A stretch of DNA of 64,000 bases from Dinochytrium kinnereticum (GCA_027604005.1 JADGJT010000058.1:1-64000), one strand, 5' to 3'; positions 38,693 through 51,011 are shown, counted from the first letter of the stretch. Notes: generated by a model not told the origin, from the sequence alone. Made by a program: numbers and translations.

Positions 38693-39179
38693 GAGGTTCT
38701 GAAACATGTTGTATGAATAAGATGAACATTATTATTATTACTTTGAAGTTCACCAATGAGCCAGCCCAGCAGGGGTGCAGGCATTGATACTTTGGAAATT
38801 GCAATAATTACAATTTATTGCACACTGGCGCAGAACGTTTGGCGTGACTTCAACTCAAGGTGTAAAGTACATAACCTGTTTTGAAAGCGTGTAACGTTTG
38901 GTTGATACTCTCTCTACCGTAATGGCGCAAAGATTGGCGAAATTGTTTCAAAAGCAAATCAATGATGGTAATTGGCAATTGAACGGGTGCGCCAATGGGA
39001 ATGCAACTTTACTCAAGTGCCGCCCAACTAGCTGTGTCAAAATAATGATATAAAAGCCTGCTATCGCCGAACCACCCGCCTCACCTAGCCATAACCTCCC
39101 TCCATCTGGCTTCTGCCTTTTAACTAGCACCCACCCATCCATCCATCCATCCATCCATCTATTCACCACCACCAACAGC
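38693..39179. other. Spacer and 5' UTR of the PH-domain gene
   Basis: No gene is seen between the CNOT11 stop and the next ATG. The right end, which should be the 5' UTR or promoter, is pyrimidine-rich (CCATCTGGCTTCTGCC) and carries a CATC microsatellite. Confidence 0.4.
39127..39157. repeat. CATC tetranucleotide microsatellite
   Basis: About seven near-perfect CATC units lie 22-50 bp before the ATG of the PH-domain gene. A similar, interrupted CATC tract occurs at about 2760-2790 in the first intron of the uL15 gene. Repeat length probably varies between isolates. Confidence 0.85.
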
Positions 39180-41036
39180 ATGCTTCAACAGCGTTCATCA
39201 GACGCCGGCCCTCCTATACTCTCTTCTACTCAACCCATGGGTCTTTCTCCAGCAAGGCTAGCATGTTGCTGCTCCCAGCAACACGCCATGCTGCAACTTC
39301 AACAGAAACAGATTTCACATCTGCATCTACAGCAGCAAGTTGACCATGGCCACCCGGGTGCCACCACCACCATTGAATCATCACGGTCAAAGTATGTATC
39401 GATGGATTCCGGGGTGGGCGAAGATATTGTAAACGACTACCTCTATGGAATGGACTCAGCTTCCATCGAAGGAGACGACGCTCCCCTCCTGACCTCTCCT
39501 GCTTGCAGCTCCATCGACTCTTCTTCGGCATCGAGGAGTTTGGATGGGCTTTTGGACACGCTCTCTGCCACTCTTCAGGAGCTTGAAATGGAGGACGGTG
39601 TCGAGTCAGCTTCCCCATCTGACATGATGGCGCCTGCGATGCCTCGAAACCATTCAGCTGTGTACTCTGTCGGTTGTCTTCTCCAATCCACATCGTAAGT
39701 CTCCCGTTCCCCCCCTTTACGTTATCTAGATTTGTGGACTAATCTAATCATCAACAGTGCCTTCTACGGGTACCTTAACAAACTCTCGCTGTCCAAAGCG
39801 ACTGGTCAACGTCAATGGAAATCCCGTTTCTTCGTGTTGGTCGACTGCAACCTCTACCTTTTCCGGTCAAACCACCCAACAGAGCTCCCCATGACCTTCC
39901 TCCCCCTCTCTGGCGCCTCCAGGGCCATTGTGGACGATCCCGAACGTCTCCCTACTCAGCAATCCGGGCTTTACGTCCCGGAATGGATCCTGGATGTTCG
40001 TGGCAGCGGGTATTCACCCGACGGTTCAATTGTCGAGAGAGCATGGGCTCTTCACAGCCATGACGAGTCCGTCATGCTTGCTTGGTTACATCGTCTCGTG
40101 CCAGTTGTTGCGAAGCGCAGGGGAAGTGTGCCTGATTCCGCTTTGCCTGCTTTGAGAAGTGGTGAGGTCGAGAGGAGGGAGATTTTGAGGGGTGGGCTCA
40201 GGAGGGAGAGTTTGGGGTCCTCGACGCCTTTGGCGAGGTTGGCCCATCTTCAGGCATCTAGTGTGGCTGCTCCACCTCCGGAGCTCATGATTCGTCGTCC
40301 TTCTGATGCGCTCTTTGCCCACCCTACCGGAGTGTCAACGTACCACGGCACTACTTCCACCTCCCCTGTTCCTCCACGCCAGGTTCTTCAACATGGCTAC
40401 GCCGTTATGGACTCGGACTACAAGTTTCCTATTCCCTCCGCTCCTTATCTTACTTCTCAGACCCTTTCACTTCGTGGAACGAGCCCAGTGTCATCCGTTA
40501 ACTCCTCCCTTGACCGAAGCTTTTCGCCTGCTTTTTCGTCCGCCGCGCTACGTCCGACCCTCATTGTTCACACTAACGCAGCCTCTAACGATCAATCGCA
40601 ATTAATCTCTGCGTTCCCCGAACCCCTTACGTCTACCCAGCAGCAACACCAAGAGGCTGAAGCTTCGGTCTCCTCTGATATGATTATGTTGGGAGATAGT
40701 GCCCCATCAATGTTGACTAGAAAACCATCGCAAAAGCGTTCTGCGATCTCCGTTTCTCCTCGTAACGAATGGCCCTCGACTCCCACTCAGTCTTCTTCAT
40801 TGTTTCACCGACGTCGACCCTCTGAAGACGCTGGAACTAGGCCCTTTATGTCCTTTAAGGACGAACCGAGGCCCTCACTTGATTCGGCGTTTTCGGTCAT
40901 GAGAGTTGCGAAGGGGCTGGGGTCAAGTTGTGAGAAGGAAAATGAGGAGTTGTTTGTTTCTGGCTCTGCGGGTACGGGAGGGATGATGAAAAGATTGCTT
41001 GGGAGGGCAAAGTCGATCAAGAAGTCGTTATTCTGA
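39180..41036 (+). CDS. PH-domain protein with long disordered tail
   Basis: Two exons (39180-39694, 39758-41036) encode 597 residues. Residues 1-170 are low-complexity, with Gln/His-rich runs (QQHAMLQLQQKQISHLHLQQ) and an acidic Ser-rich stretch. A pleckstrin homology domain spans about 172-305: FYGYLNKLSLS, WKSRFFVLVDCNLYLFRS, then a C-terminal helix with ALHSHDESVMLAWLHRLVP. PH domains bind phosphoinositides or proteins at membranes. The remaining 290 residues are Ser/Pro-rich and end in basic GRAKSIKKSLF, which could also bind acidic membranes. Upstream ATGs are absent, supporting the start. The specific function is unknown. A long pyrimidine-rich 3' region follows. Confidence 0.85.
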
Positions 41037-42732
41037 TGAGACGTGTACCCCATTTGCTTTTGGTCCCGCCCCTTTGCTGGGTTTCTATGTGTATAGCTTG
41101 AGGGCTGGTCCCCGAGTTTCTCATCGTCATGATATGGCGTTGTACATTTATTCCCTACTCTTTCTTTTTTTACGTCATAGCCACATCCCGTTCTTCCCCC
41201 TCCGATCTTCCCCCCTTTCACATACGGACCAAAACAGTCCCTTTTTCCTTTGAAAGATTCTATAATGCATTTGCCCCACTTCCCCATTTTCTCCCCTCCT
41301 TCTCACCACATGTACATTTCTTTCACTGCTTGTTTATCTATCGATGTGAAAAATGGGCCTCATACTCGGAATGTGAAAAGCTCTATTTGAGAGGCCTCAT
41401 GGAAAGCACAAACCCTTCCCCCCTGCCCCACCTTTTTCTTTCTCCTTTTTCTTTTGATAAAGAATTGCGCTGGTTCGTGATCTATTTTAATTTTTTTTTT
41501 TTAAGTTTTAGCGGGCTAGGAGGCGTTGAGAGGCCCTTGGATTAAATACAACGGGCTCTCCCTTTCCTTTTTTCATTACGACTGCGTTTATTTGGTGAAG
41601 CGTCTTTTTTTGAGCTTTGAAAGAGCGACGGACTCTGTATTTTTGCTGGTGCTGTGATTTTTCTTCCTTTTTTTTTTTTTTTTTTGCTCTTGAGCTGGAC
41701 CACAAGGCCTTTTGACTTTTAGGACCTTCTCAAAGCCAAACAATAAAATTGAATAAAATTCAAAAAAAGGGAAGCAATCATATATCATAGTACTTTTTCA
41801 TACTTTTTGTAAATACCCAGCAGCACGTCCGCAGAATAGAGAGAAAAGTGTTGTCACACGAACTGCTTTCCCCTAAATACCTTTCCTCCCAGACTTTGAG
41901 GATTTGGAAGTTGCCCAAAAACCAAAAAAGGTGTTTCAAATTTTTCAGTGGCTATCTTCTTTCCTTCCTATTTATTATTTTTATCGACAGTTGCAATTCT
42001 CATGGTCATGCTCATCGCTAACACTTTTTAAAAGCATATTCAGGCCCACTCCCAAGGGTTTCTCTTGAACAAAGATAAAGATTTATTCCCGAATACGAGC
42101 AAATCACGAAACAAAAATATGATAGGTTCAGCAGGCAGTTCAGACATAAAAAATCAACCTCCCAAGCACTAAGCAGAACAAAGAAGATTATAAAAACGTG
42201 AAAAAGGAAGCCGAATAAAACAACCACCAAAAACGATAATCCCAACCGAGAACGAGTGGAAGAAGAAAAAGCATGAACGAGAAAATGAGAAAACCGAGAA
42301 GCTTGAGAGTCAAGGGAACCGTCCGAAAAAAAAGTCTAACTGTACAAGCGGACAGGCACCAAAAGTCTTCAAACAACGGAATTTCTCCAAGAGTCTAAAA
42401 AAGTGAGGGGTAGAGGAGCGGAAAAACAACCCAACAAAAGTAAGACTGAAATCTAATTGCCCTTCGCTCCCGCAAAAAAAAAAGAAGCAACCGAGTGGGA
42501 AGAGAACAGTGAGAAAAAAGTAGAGGGAAAAAAGGTGACAGAAAGAACTTTCAAACCAGTGACTGTAAATTCTTTAAAAGAATAGTGGACCCACGCCATC
42601 AGAATTCTAGAGCGAGCAAAGGGGGTCTTGAGGGACAGTGAAGGCGAACGTATTAAACGAAGGGAGCTTTTTGACATTGAGGTGGACGATGGCTGTTGCA
42701 GAGCTGGTTGTAAGAGAGCACGAAAACCCTCT
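41037..42732. other. 1.7-kb convergent 3' region, homopurine/homopyrimidine rich
   Basis: This region lies between the stop codons of the PH-domain gene and the G-gamma gene. It is T/C-rich on the plus strand to about 41800 (with a run of about 17 T near 41671-41687) and A/G-rich from about 42050 to 42550. Each half therefore reads as pyrimidine-rich in the sense of its own gene. Open frames here are low-complexity and lack conserved features. The size is unusual for this window, where most convergent gaps are below 300 bp, and long 3' UTRs are the simplest explanation. Confidence 0.5.
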
Positions 42733-43045
42733 TTACAAGATGGTGCAGCATGAAGCACTGTCTGTGAAAGGATCCTCAGTGCGCTCACCCCAGACAGAAG
42801 GAAGAAGAGGGTCAGGTGTCTCACTACAGAACTTGACAAGCCTGTTCATTTGGTTAAGCTAAAGGCGTAATAGAGAAAAGCAAATGGAAGGAGAGTTCGA
42901 ATTGCAGAAGTGCTCACTCGTAGGAGGCCTGGGAGACGGGCATGCGGTTCCTGTTCAGGGACTCATGAAGCTGAGCATTGTACTCGATAAGCCTCTGGAG
43001 CTTCTTTTCTGACTGGGTCTGCTTCGGGGCTTGGTACCTGGGCAT
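42733..43045 (-). CDS. Heterotrimeric G-protein gamma subunit
   Basis: G-gamma pairs with G-beta and anchors the dimer to the membrane through a prenyl group. Two exons (42918-43045, 42733-42841) give 78 residues, the normal size. The N-terminal helix KKLQRLIEYNAQLHESLNRN and RMPVSQASYELVKFC match the G-gamma-like domain, with PLLPSVWG as the fungal NPF-equivalent. The C-terminus is CCTIL: a CaaX box ending in Leu, which predicts geranylgeranylation, preceded by a Cys that could be palmitoylated. Splice phase (TAC GA|G CTT) is consistent with acceptor AACAG. No long frame marks the gene, so it is easily missed. Confidence 0.88.
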
Positions 43046-43740
43046 ATCGGATGAATTCAAATAATGAAGATGAATCAGAGTCAGATGGAAGGCAGAGAGG
43101 AGGAGAGCAAGCGAAAGGAAGGTGGGTTGTGTATAGAGTGAAAGGGGCGGTGTCGATGCTCTACAGATGGTGGCATGGTAAATGCATGCATGGATGTAAT
43201 CTAATTAGCAGAAACCTCTCTCCAGATCGCATCCAAAGCCCAGTAGATCGACATGAAGCCGAGCAAACAGGACAGCTACTGCCGTTATCCGCAAAGCAAA
43301 TGATCCCTCCACCCATCCCATATCCACAGTTGCTACAGACACGCAGACCAATACACCGATGCATTCCGTTCCACCTCAACCCATTGCTGCCGCATCATGC
43401 AGTCCATGTGATTCCTTACATTGGTGACTGTGTTGACGGTTGCTGCAGATGTGTGAGGAAGCTCAAAAGACGGACGCTCGTGAGACGCACAAATTTGAAC
43501 GAGATGGGCGAGGGTTGTGCGACTGCGCACAGAGACTGTTGGTCACACAGCCATGCCGTTGTACGCATCGCACTCCGATGCCAACTGCGGCATCTTCCTT
43601 GATGCTGCGACACTGGTCCCACGTGCATTGGCGACTGGACGCGTCAACCTGCGTTGCCATCCATTCCGCCAACTCACCAGAACTGAACTAACAACACAGC
43701 TAGGCTGATTCCATCGATACTACTGCTCTTTCTTGGTGAG
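43046..43740. other. Intergenic region, divergent promoters
   Basis: About 700 bp lie between the starts of the G-gamma gene (minus) and the lipase gene (plus). Several overlapping open frames exist on both strands, but none shows conserved motifs or introns. Base composition is less AT-rich than other gaps. I see nothing else. Confidence 0.4.
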
Positions 43741-45371
43741 ATGACGGCCTCCTCTTCTGCAACCACCCTGACCTCGCTGGGAGCTTTGAGGCTCAGGCTG
43801 AAGGCTTTCATCCCGGCAAACACTGTCAGAGCCACTGGCAGTACAGAGACCTCATCAACTGCGTCTTCTCCTTCCTCCAATTCTCACGGTATCCAGAACT
43901 CTGGCCTTACCTGTCATCTTCATCACGTTGATGACCTTCATCCTACTCCTTCTGCTCGACCATCATCCGTGAAACATGGTGTTGCAGCTGGATCAAAGTC
44001 GCGTCATAGTTGTACTTCCACTGTTCATGGATCGATAGGCTCTGGAGATACTAGCGAGACAGCCGATATCCGGCGAAGACATAATTACAGGACGGCTCAT
44101 GTTGGGTGTAGGTTGTCCTCACAAGCCCATCGCGCTGCTCGATACCCCATTGTCCTCTGCCATGGTTTGTCTATTTGGTTCCTGTGAAGCCTCCAGCTTC
44201 TTCTGACACCATCTTTTTTATTTATCCACTTTGTAACCAGGACTCTTCGGATACGATCGTATAGGTATGAGCGCCATTCATCTCAATCATATATGCTGAA
44301 ACCCTGCGCCCTCCTCTTCTTCCATCTTGCAGGTCCAGATGCCTTGCCATCCCTTCAAATTCGGTATTGGAGAGGCGTCAGTGAGGCTCTTAATGACCTG
44401 GGGTGTGAGGTGTACATGCCCCAAGTCGGTACTGTTTCTTCCATCCGTACCAGGGCGCTCCAGCTCAAGGCCTTTCTTGAAACCCACCTGCGTGGCCGTG
44501 AAGTTAACCTTGTAGCTCATTCAATGGTTGGGCCCTGGCACTTAAATTGTTCTAACTATCCTCAAATTTAGGGTGGCCTTGACACCCGATATCTTATTCG
44601 ACACCTTCCCTCAACAAATTTCCATATCAACTCTCTTACCACCATCGCAACACCTCATCGTGGAAGCGCATTCATGGATTGGTGCCGCGATACCTTGGGT
44701 CTTGGTTACCACTTTCACATGGACGAATTGGATCCCGTGTCGAGAGAACTTTTGACGCGATGGAAGGCTCGGGACGGGACCGTTGATAAGGATCAAACAA
44801 ACTCAAGCGAGTGGAAAAGAATGGTTAGTTCTGCTGCAGGTGCCCATCCTTTGGTGAGGGCTCTTTGTTCTCGATTGGATGCGCCGGCATTCTCGAATCT
44901 GACCACAGACTTTTGTCGCGTTTTTAACGAGACCACACCGAATGTTTCGACTGTGCATTACTGGTTGGTTTTCTGTCTGCTGTTACGCCATTCATTCAAC
45001 TTCTCCTGTGAGCCTGATTTCAATCATTAACGGAAATTCGCTACTTAAGTTCATACGCTGCTGTTGCCCAAGTTTCCAAGCTGGCGCCTCTCTATCTTCC
45101 TCATCAGATCATTAACCGAGTCGAAGGTATAAATGACGGCCTCGTGTCTTTACAGTCCGCGCAATGGGGGAATCTGGAAGGAGTTGTTAGTGATGTGGAT
45201 CATTGGGAATTAATACCGCCGAAAGTGCGGGGGCTAGCAACCCTTGGCGCAACTTTATTGGGATCTGTGAATTCTTTGGGAGTACCTGTGCAAGCTCCGG
45301 CGAAGGGGTCATTTGACTCCGGTTCGTTTTATTCTGATGTGAGCACGATGCTTTACTTTAAAGGGTTCTGA
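43741..45371 (+). CDS. Alpha/beta-hydrolase, triacylglycerol lipase-like
   Basis: The core resembles bacterial LipA-type and fungal lipases: oxyanion-loop YPIVLCHGLFGYDRIG, then IRYWRGVSEALNDLGCEVYM, the nucleophile elbow AHSMGGLDTRYLI (Ser in A-H-S-M-G), TTIATPHRGSAFMDW, and a late Asp/His region with GINDGLVSLQSAQWG and DVDHWELIPP (likely catalytic His). About 135 N-terminal residues are Ser/Thr/Arg-rich and disordered. Introns interrupt the elbow (between SM and GG) and the segment after LFGYDRI. I see no typical signal peptide at the chosen ATG (43741), so the enzyme may be intracellular or organellar. Substrate is inferred only from the fold. Confidence 0.85.
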
Positions 45372-45667
45372 GAGGGTCCCCCTTCAATGCCCCATATTAA
45401 GTACCTTATGGATATATCCCCCCACCTTTTTCACACCTTCCTTTTTATCTAATCTCCGAAATTTCCCTCGACCTTTACTTATTCCATTCAAGAAAAGAAA
45501 CAAAGACGAAATACAACATATAGAACATTTTATATTTTAACAATGCAGCAAAACAGCCGTTCATAACACTCGCAGAACGAATAGCGATGACAGTACATGA
45601 AGGGAAAACACAAGAACAGTACATTACACGAGAAGAGTCAAACAACAGAAAGGGCATAACCTCCATC

Positions 45668-47213
45668 TCAAACAAACGCGATCCAGCATAGCCCAGTAAA
45701 CCAGAGCGCGAAAAGAATCTGAACAACGCTGGTCTTCGACTCTCTACCACCATCATATGACCAAGCCCCAGAGGAAGAGGTCTTATTGTTCAAAGGCCCT
45801 CCAGAGACATTCGTTGAAGAAGGTGAAGCCCCAGCGCTCCGAGTGGCCCTAAAGCCGCCAGACATAGTTGAAGGAAGGCGATGGGAAGTATTTCCGCCAC
45901 TGCTGGGAAAATCGGGGATCGATGAGGTGGTACTGCAAGACACAGAATCCCTAAGGTTCATGCTCGCCATAGCAGCGGATCGTTTTAACGCATCACAATC
46001 TAAAGAGTCGCTTCCCTCAACCACTAGACTTCCGCCAACCTTAGGGCTTGACGCGGGAAGAGCAAACGTTTGCAAAGATCCTGGAAGAGAAATGTTGATG
46101 GAGCCACCCACACTCGTAAGCGATGGAACAAAGTCATCCGCCGAAAGATTTGAAAGAGACGGACTATCTGACAACGCGATGTTACCAGAGACGGTTGAGA
46201 GGGCCGGGAGACGCATTTGGGAAAGGTTGAGGTTCGATCGAACCGTCACAGATTTCCCAACGTCAGTCAGTTTAGGAAACTCCAGGCTCGTCATGTTTGG
46301 TGATCCTTCCGTAACCTCTAAGTTCCCTGCAACGGAGGTCAACATGTTCATCGACACTCCCGACACCCAATTCAATATCATATCTCCGTTGACCTTTTCC
46401 AGTTTGTCCGCTTCAACTAGTGACCCGCCTCCTGCTTGCTCACGCCGCGATGACGAGCGACCGTTCAATGCCACTTTCATATTTCCTAAGACTTGGGTAA
46501 GGCTCGGCAGGGAAAGATCTTGAAGGTTCGGATTTGAGGTAATGTCGATTGTTCCAGATTGAGAGAATGCGAGACCTGTGAGCGATGGGCCGGTGACACC
46601 TGTATCCACAACAGTAAAAGAGGAACCAGTTGAGTTCAATCCTGCAGGGAAGGAGATGCTCTGGAGCCGGGGTGCAGTGCTAAAAAGAGGAAAATGTATT
46701 AGCGATATGCAGAAAGACAATACTCGCGGCATACTGAAGAAACTCACTTTATACCAAACCCTTCCACTCTCGTCAACTTCCCAACATTCAGATCCTCCAA
46801 AGCCAGCAAGTTTTTCATCTGGAACATTCCGTCCACGCGCTCTAAGTTCGGCAGCGAAAAGGTACGGAGCACACCCTCCCATCCACCCACAGTCTCTCTT
46901 ATTTCTCCGTCACTACTAAGTGGTGGTGCAGCGATATCAGAAAGAACCGATAGGCCCGATGCACCGATGTGACGAAGGGAAGGCAGCTTGATAGTTTCTT
47001 TCATCCCAGTGGCATCTTTGATAACGAGTCCATCCAAACTCTCGCAGTCTTGGATTTGCTGGAGGTCGTATGGAGATTGAATCGTGACTATTCCCGATGG
47101 GCAAGCGGACGCGATGGCAGAAGCTGGAAATTGATAAGCATATAAATTGATGAATGAAAGCAACCTGAACAGCTTGCAAAGACCAAAGCAAGCAAACACT
47201 GAATGAGGGCCAT
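45668..47213 (-). CDS. Ecm33/Sps2-like GPI-anchored wall protein
   Basis: Ecm33-family proteins are GPI-linked cell-surface proteins needed for wall integrity. The signal peptide MALIQCLLALVFASCS is split by an intron before ASAIASACPSG. Receptor-L-like repeats follow, with phrases such as LPSLRHIGASGLSVL, LPNLERVDGMFQMKN, LPSLTQVLGNMKVAL, FPKLTDVGKSVTVR and LPALSTVSGNIALS, the pattern of this family. Then comes a Ser/Thr/Gly-rich stretch and a terminal hydrophobic segment VQILFALWFTGLCWIAFV that fits a GPI signal. Two introns; the second joins GFGI to NTAPRLQ in phase. About 470 residues. An N-terminal Cys pair (SACPSG, QDCESLD) and a later one (DCDAL, VSCSTT) match the family's caps. Confidence 0.88.
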
Positions 47214-47672
47214 ATCTTTGCGTGAATAAAGATAGTCTCTTGCATCGCATCTTCGAGGCAATCTACCATCCTTTTATTTTTATCGGGGGGGTGGCTGCGC
47301 CGAGAAAAGCATCACTGTAGCCACAAGCTTTGATCACATCCATCATCCCATCTTGTTACTCGACGGCAAATAAACTCTGACAACTTCGAAACTTGCTGGA
47401 GATTCGCGCCTGATTTTCGTGGTTGGGATCACCATATGATGTGCATGTGCAATCGGTTTCCAATATCTTCTGGTTGGATTGGAGGTGTAAAGGATCACTG
47501 CTGCATTGAAAGCCACGGGGGGAATAAGCTACCAGCAGTTTCATCAGCACGGGTGGACTACCCGCTCTGCTCGTCGCCATAGCTAATCTCAGGCGGAAAA
47601 GCTGTGACGAGCATTAGCACATAGCTCAATCACCCAGCCTGGTTCTAGCCAGTCATCAAGCGAATATTGAAT

Positions 47673-50128
47673 ATGCCCAAAACACCACCCGTACTCCCAG
47701 AAGCACCTGGTTCCCGTCGTGGCCGAAATGGCGAGGGAGGCGACGACCAGCTCGATATCTTTGGCGAAGCCAGCAAACCGTCTACAGGAGATAAGCAACA
47801 ATATGCTGGCTCGAGAACAGCCCGTGCATCTATTAAGTCGGAAGTAGGTCCTCTTACCCGAAAGTCTACGGCTGGTGTAGCCCCAACACCTCGACCAGTC
47901 TCACAAGGGGTAGACGCGTCGGCCTCAGGGTCTAAAATAGAAATGGATAACAGCCGGTCGGATTCAGCGAATTCTCATAGTAGGAAGGTGGTTGGTGATG
48001 GGGCTATGACTCAAATGACAAATAGAAACGTTGTTTCACCGTTGCGAGAGGGAGAGATGAAGTCCGTGAGAGCAAGGAAGTCTCTTGCTTTGGGTGTGAC
48101 TTTCCGGTCTCCCATGGGAGACTATTTGGCTCCAGAGGGGCAGCCTCTCTCTAGTTTGGGTAATTGTTTGTTCCTCTGATCATCCTTCCCTTATGTGTTT
48201 TTCATGATGCTAAAAACTCTTGCATTCAGCAAATCCTTCACCCGGCCCACTGGATTACGACCCCAAGCTACCGGTGTCTGGATTTCAGTACTCTATCCTC
48301 GGCAAACATCCACCTCTAAAGCTTGACAACACGGGCCCAGGACCGAGTAAATATAACATCCGACCGGTCGCCGTTACTTTTAATGAGAACCCTCATTGGT
48401 CACTGGGCGTCAAACTAAAGGACAGTTCGAAAGGTAACAGAAGTATCTATGAACGTAGAATCTCTGACACAATTATCAGGCAAGAACCAAACACCCGGGC
48501 CATTTGCCTACCAAAACGACCACGGCACTTTTGGGACGGATGGCTACGCTTACACCATTTCTGGGCGTTTTCCTACCTCCAGTAAGTATATGAAAATAGT
48601 CTCCTACTTTGTTGCTAAACTATCATAAACTTAATTATGTGTATTCGCTTTCTCCACCCTTTTCTGATTAAAAAGTACCTGAGGCCCCCGGACCCGACCG
48701 ATATTTCCCGAATCCGTCATCCCACCCTTTAGCAGGGGCATCTCCAAAGTGGTCTTTTGGGCTCAAGCCGAAGACGTTTGGTAAGGCCCCCTTATTTTTG
48801 CCTTTCTTTTATTGAGATACATAATTAGGCGAGCCTTCTCCTGGACCGCAAGATTATGACGTTCCTTGGGTGGTCCCGAGTTCGTCAGAAGCTCCTTCCT
48901 ACACTATGCGGCCTCGCGTAGGGGCAGAGGTTTTTACGAATAAGGAGGATCGTAAGTTGTAGTTTCGTCAGGAATATTTAATGACCTTATCGGGCGACTG
49001 ATCGATCAGAGCATCGACCCGGGTTTAATGAATATAATCCAAAGCTACAATGGTCAGAAAAGGCCGCGTCTTTGAAGGGATGGTACAAGGAAAGTAAAGG
49101 TGAATAATCACTACTCACAGGCATTACTAAATGAGTTATTTATAGCTATGAAAACTCCGGGCCCGGCCAATTATATAATGCCGAATGCTCTTTTCAGCGG
49201 ACCTCAATACTCGTTAACAGCGCGGGCCTTGCCATACGAAGGTGAAGATACTTTGAATCCCAAGTGCATTCTTTTTTTAACCTTTCTACGTTATTGACTC
49301 AAAAGAGGAGGATTATTATGTGCCCCCGCCTGGTCCAGCTGACTACAATCCTGACGCATGCCCAACGCTTGCTAAGTCCCCACATCACTCACTGGGCGCT
49401 CGGTGGAAGGAGTGTCCTCGTAAGGCTTTGAAACAAAGTGTTTTTTTTGACTGTTCATGATTAGCGAAATGGGCGGGTGTTCCAGGTCCAGGGGCGTATC
49501 AGCCAAAGGACAGACAGATTAGGGGAAATGATGGGCCAAAAATAACACTGAAAGGACGTCATAGCAGCAAAATAGGTGATGCGGACTAAATTCACTCATG
49601 CTCATCCCTTCTGCAGGAAGTACTCCAGGACCAGCAGATTACAATACCAGTGCCGTTCCTACAACATCTATATGCGCTGAGCAGTTAGCCAGGATAGACA
49701 AAAAGAAAGAAGGAACGAGTAAGTTTTACTATTTCATTGCAAATCACTTTCTGGACTCTTTTCGGGTCCTGCATACTATTCTAATATTTACAAAACAAAG
49801 TGGATAAGGAGAAACAGACAACGGAAGAAAGCCCAGGACCAGCCGATTATAACTTGGCTCCTATGGCAACGACGAAGACAGCGGGCCCCAAGTATTCCTT
49901 AGCCGCACGCATTGCGAGAAAACTACGTAAGTATGCACTCCCACAAGCGAAAGGAGATTCAACCCTCTCAATGCATACTAAAAAAACTAAATAGCGGATC
50001 CCACTCCCGGACCGAACGCGTACGGTGCTCGAGCCAAACTGGATGGACCTAGGATCACAATGAAGAGCAGGATGAGTCCATTCGTTATGGTGTTCCCAAG
50101 CAACCGAGTTGACACTCTTCGTGCTTAG
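47673..50128 (+). CDS. Sperm-tail PG-rich repeat (SHIPPO/STPGR) protein
   Basis: STPGR proteins line ciliary and flagellar microtubules; some are inner-junction or lumen proteins. After a disordered N-terminus of about 165 residues come at least ten repeats of the P-G-P-x-x-Y type: PSPGPLDYDPK, GPGPSKYN, TPGPFAYQN, APGPDRYFP, SPGPQDYDV, TPGPANYIMP, PPGPADYNP, VPGPGAYQP, TPGPADYNTS, SPGPADYNLA and TPGPNAYG. Many are followed by a partner such as YSLTAR or HSLGAR. Introns of about 40-70 bp fall between repeats, often right before the PGP motif, which suggests growth by exon duplication. The exon ends near 48450 and 49000 are less certain. Presence of the family implies a motile flagellum. Confidence 0.9.
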
Positions 50129-50168
50129 AAGAGTTTTCTAGATCGCTAGGTCAACAGTCATCCATAAC

Positions 50169-50743
50169 TTAGTAGCAGCACCAGCAGTCAAAGGGGCAAT
50201 CCGGGGTGTCTGCAAATTCGGTTAAATATGAAGCTTAATAAAAATGTATACTCACCACCTTCCCCTTGACCAATTTTTAAATCTTTCACGTCAAACACCG
50301 GCAACCCATCATCTGTGAGTTCTGAAAAGGATCAAATTTTGTCAAGAATGCAGCCACTCACTTGAGCTTTTGAGGCCACGGCTATCCGCAAAGCCATCAT
50401 CGTCCTTAGCCTTTGTTTTCTGCGCCTTACTCTTTGCGAGAGCGTCTGCCTCCGAAAACATCACCGTTTCGACTTTTGGTTTTAAGGATGGCTTTGCTTG
50501 AGATTTAGATGAGATCGCATTCTCAACCTCTGGGGCAGGCTTTAATTGCTGCTTTTGTTGACCTTTCTTTTGGAAGATTGAGTCGATTTCCGATTTTGAC
50601 GAAGACGTCGCTGGGTTTGGGGTGGCGGCAGGGGATGATGCGGATGCGGAAGCACGGGAAGATGGCTTTCCTGCGGATGCATGCTTTGAGTACGGTGTTG
50701 CAGACTTTGCATGGGGTTGAATCAACCCTTTCTTTTCTTTCAT
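50169..50743 (-). CDS. DUF1764-family small protein
   Basis: I recognise the C-terminal signature of this uncharacterised eukaryotic family: DDDGFADSRG, then TDDGLPVFDVKDLKIG and the Cys-rich end DTPDCPFDCWCCY. The N-terminal two thirds is basic and low-complexity (Lys, Ser, Ala, Pro) with SEIDSIFQKKGQQK, another family hallmark. Two introns separate the three conserved C-terminal blocks and both are phase-consistent. The start is taken as MKEKKGLIQ (50743), although the frame is open further upstream to about 50845. About 150 residues. Function is unknown; the CxxxCxCC pattern suggests metal binding, which is inference. Confidence 0.8.
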
Positions 50744-51011
50744 GGTTGCGATATCCTTGGGTTCCTTTTTTTTGCCAATATTAATAGCATTCAAAGAAGA
50801 GTGTAACACTGACAATCTGTAGATCAGTAGCAAATTGTCAGGCATAACCCATTCTTCTTTCTAGTCCTTGCTGTCTCTTAAGATTGGGAAGTTCAGCGAC
50901 CAAACCTTCTGCATCAGCAGAACATTCAACGTAGTAACGACACACCTCAGCAAACGAGCTGTGGTGGTTGAGAGAGAGCGCCTGTAGTCTACAGAGAGGG
51001 CTGCTATCGTC

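Noticed and set aside
39127..39157. CATC repeats as a CRISPR-like or regulatory array
   Set aside because: The units are contiguous 4-mers without spacers, a plain microsatellite.
43051..43602. 183-residue plus-strand frame between G-gamma and the lipase
   Set aside because: It overlaps several frames on both strands, has no recognisable motif and no plausible introns.
46225..46250. Palindromic TTCGATCGAA as a tRNA T-loop or operator
   Set aside because: It lies inside an Ecm33-like exon with no acceptor stem or cloverleaf around it.
45786..46523. 245-residue plus-strand frame
   Set aside because: It mirrors the Ecm33-like repeats on the minus strand, which have a signal peptide and GPI signal.
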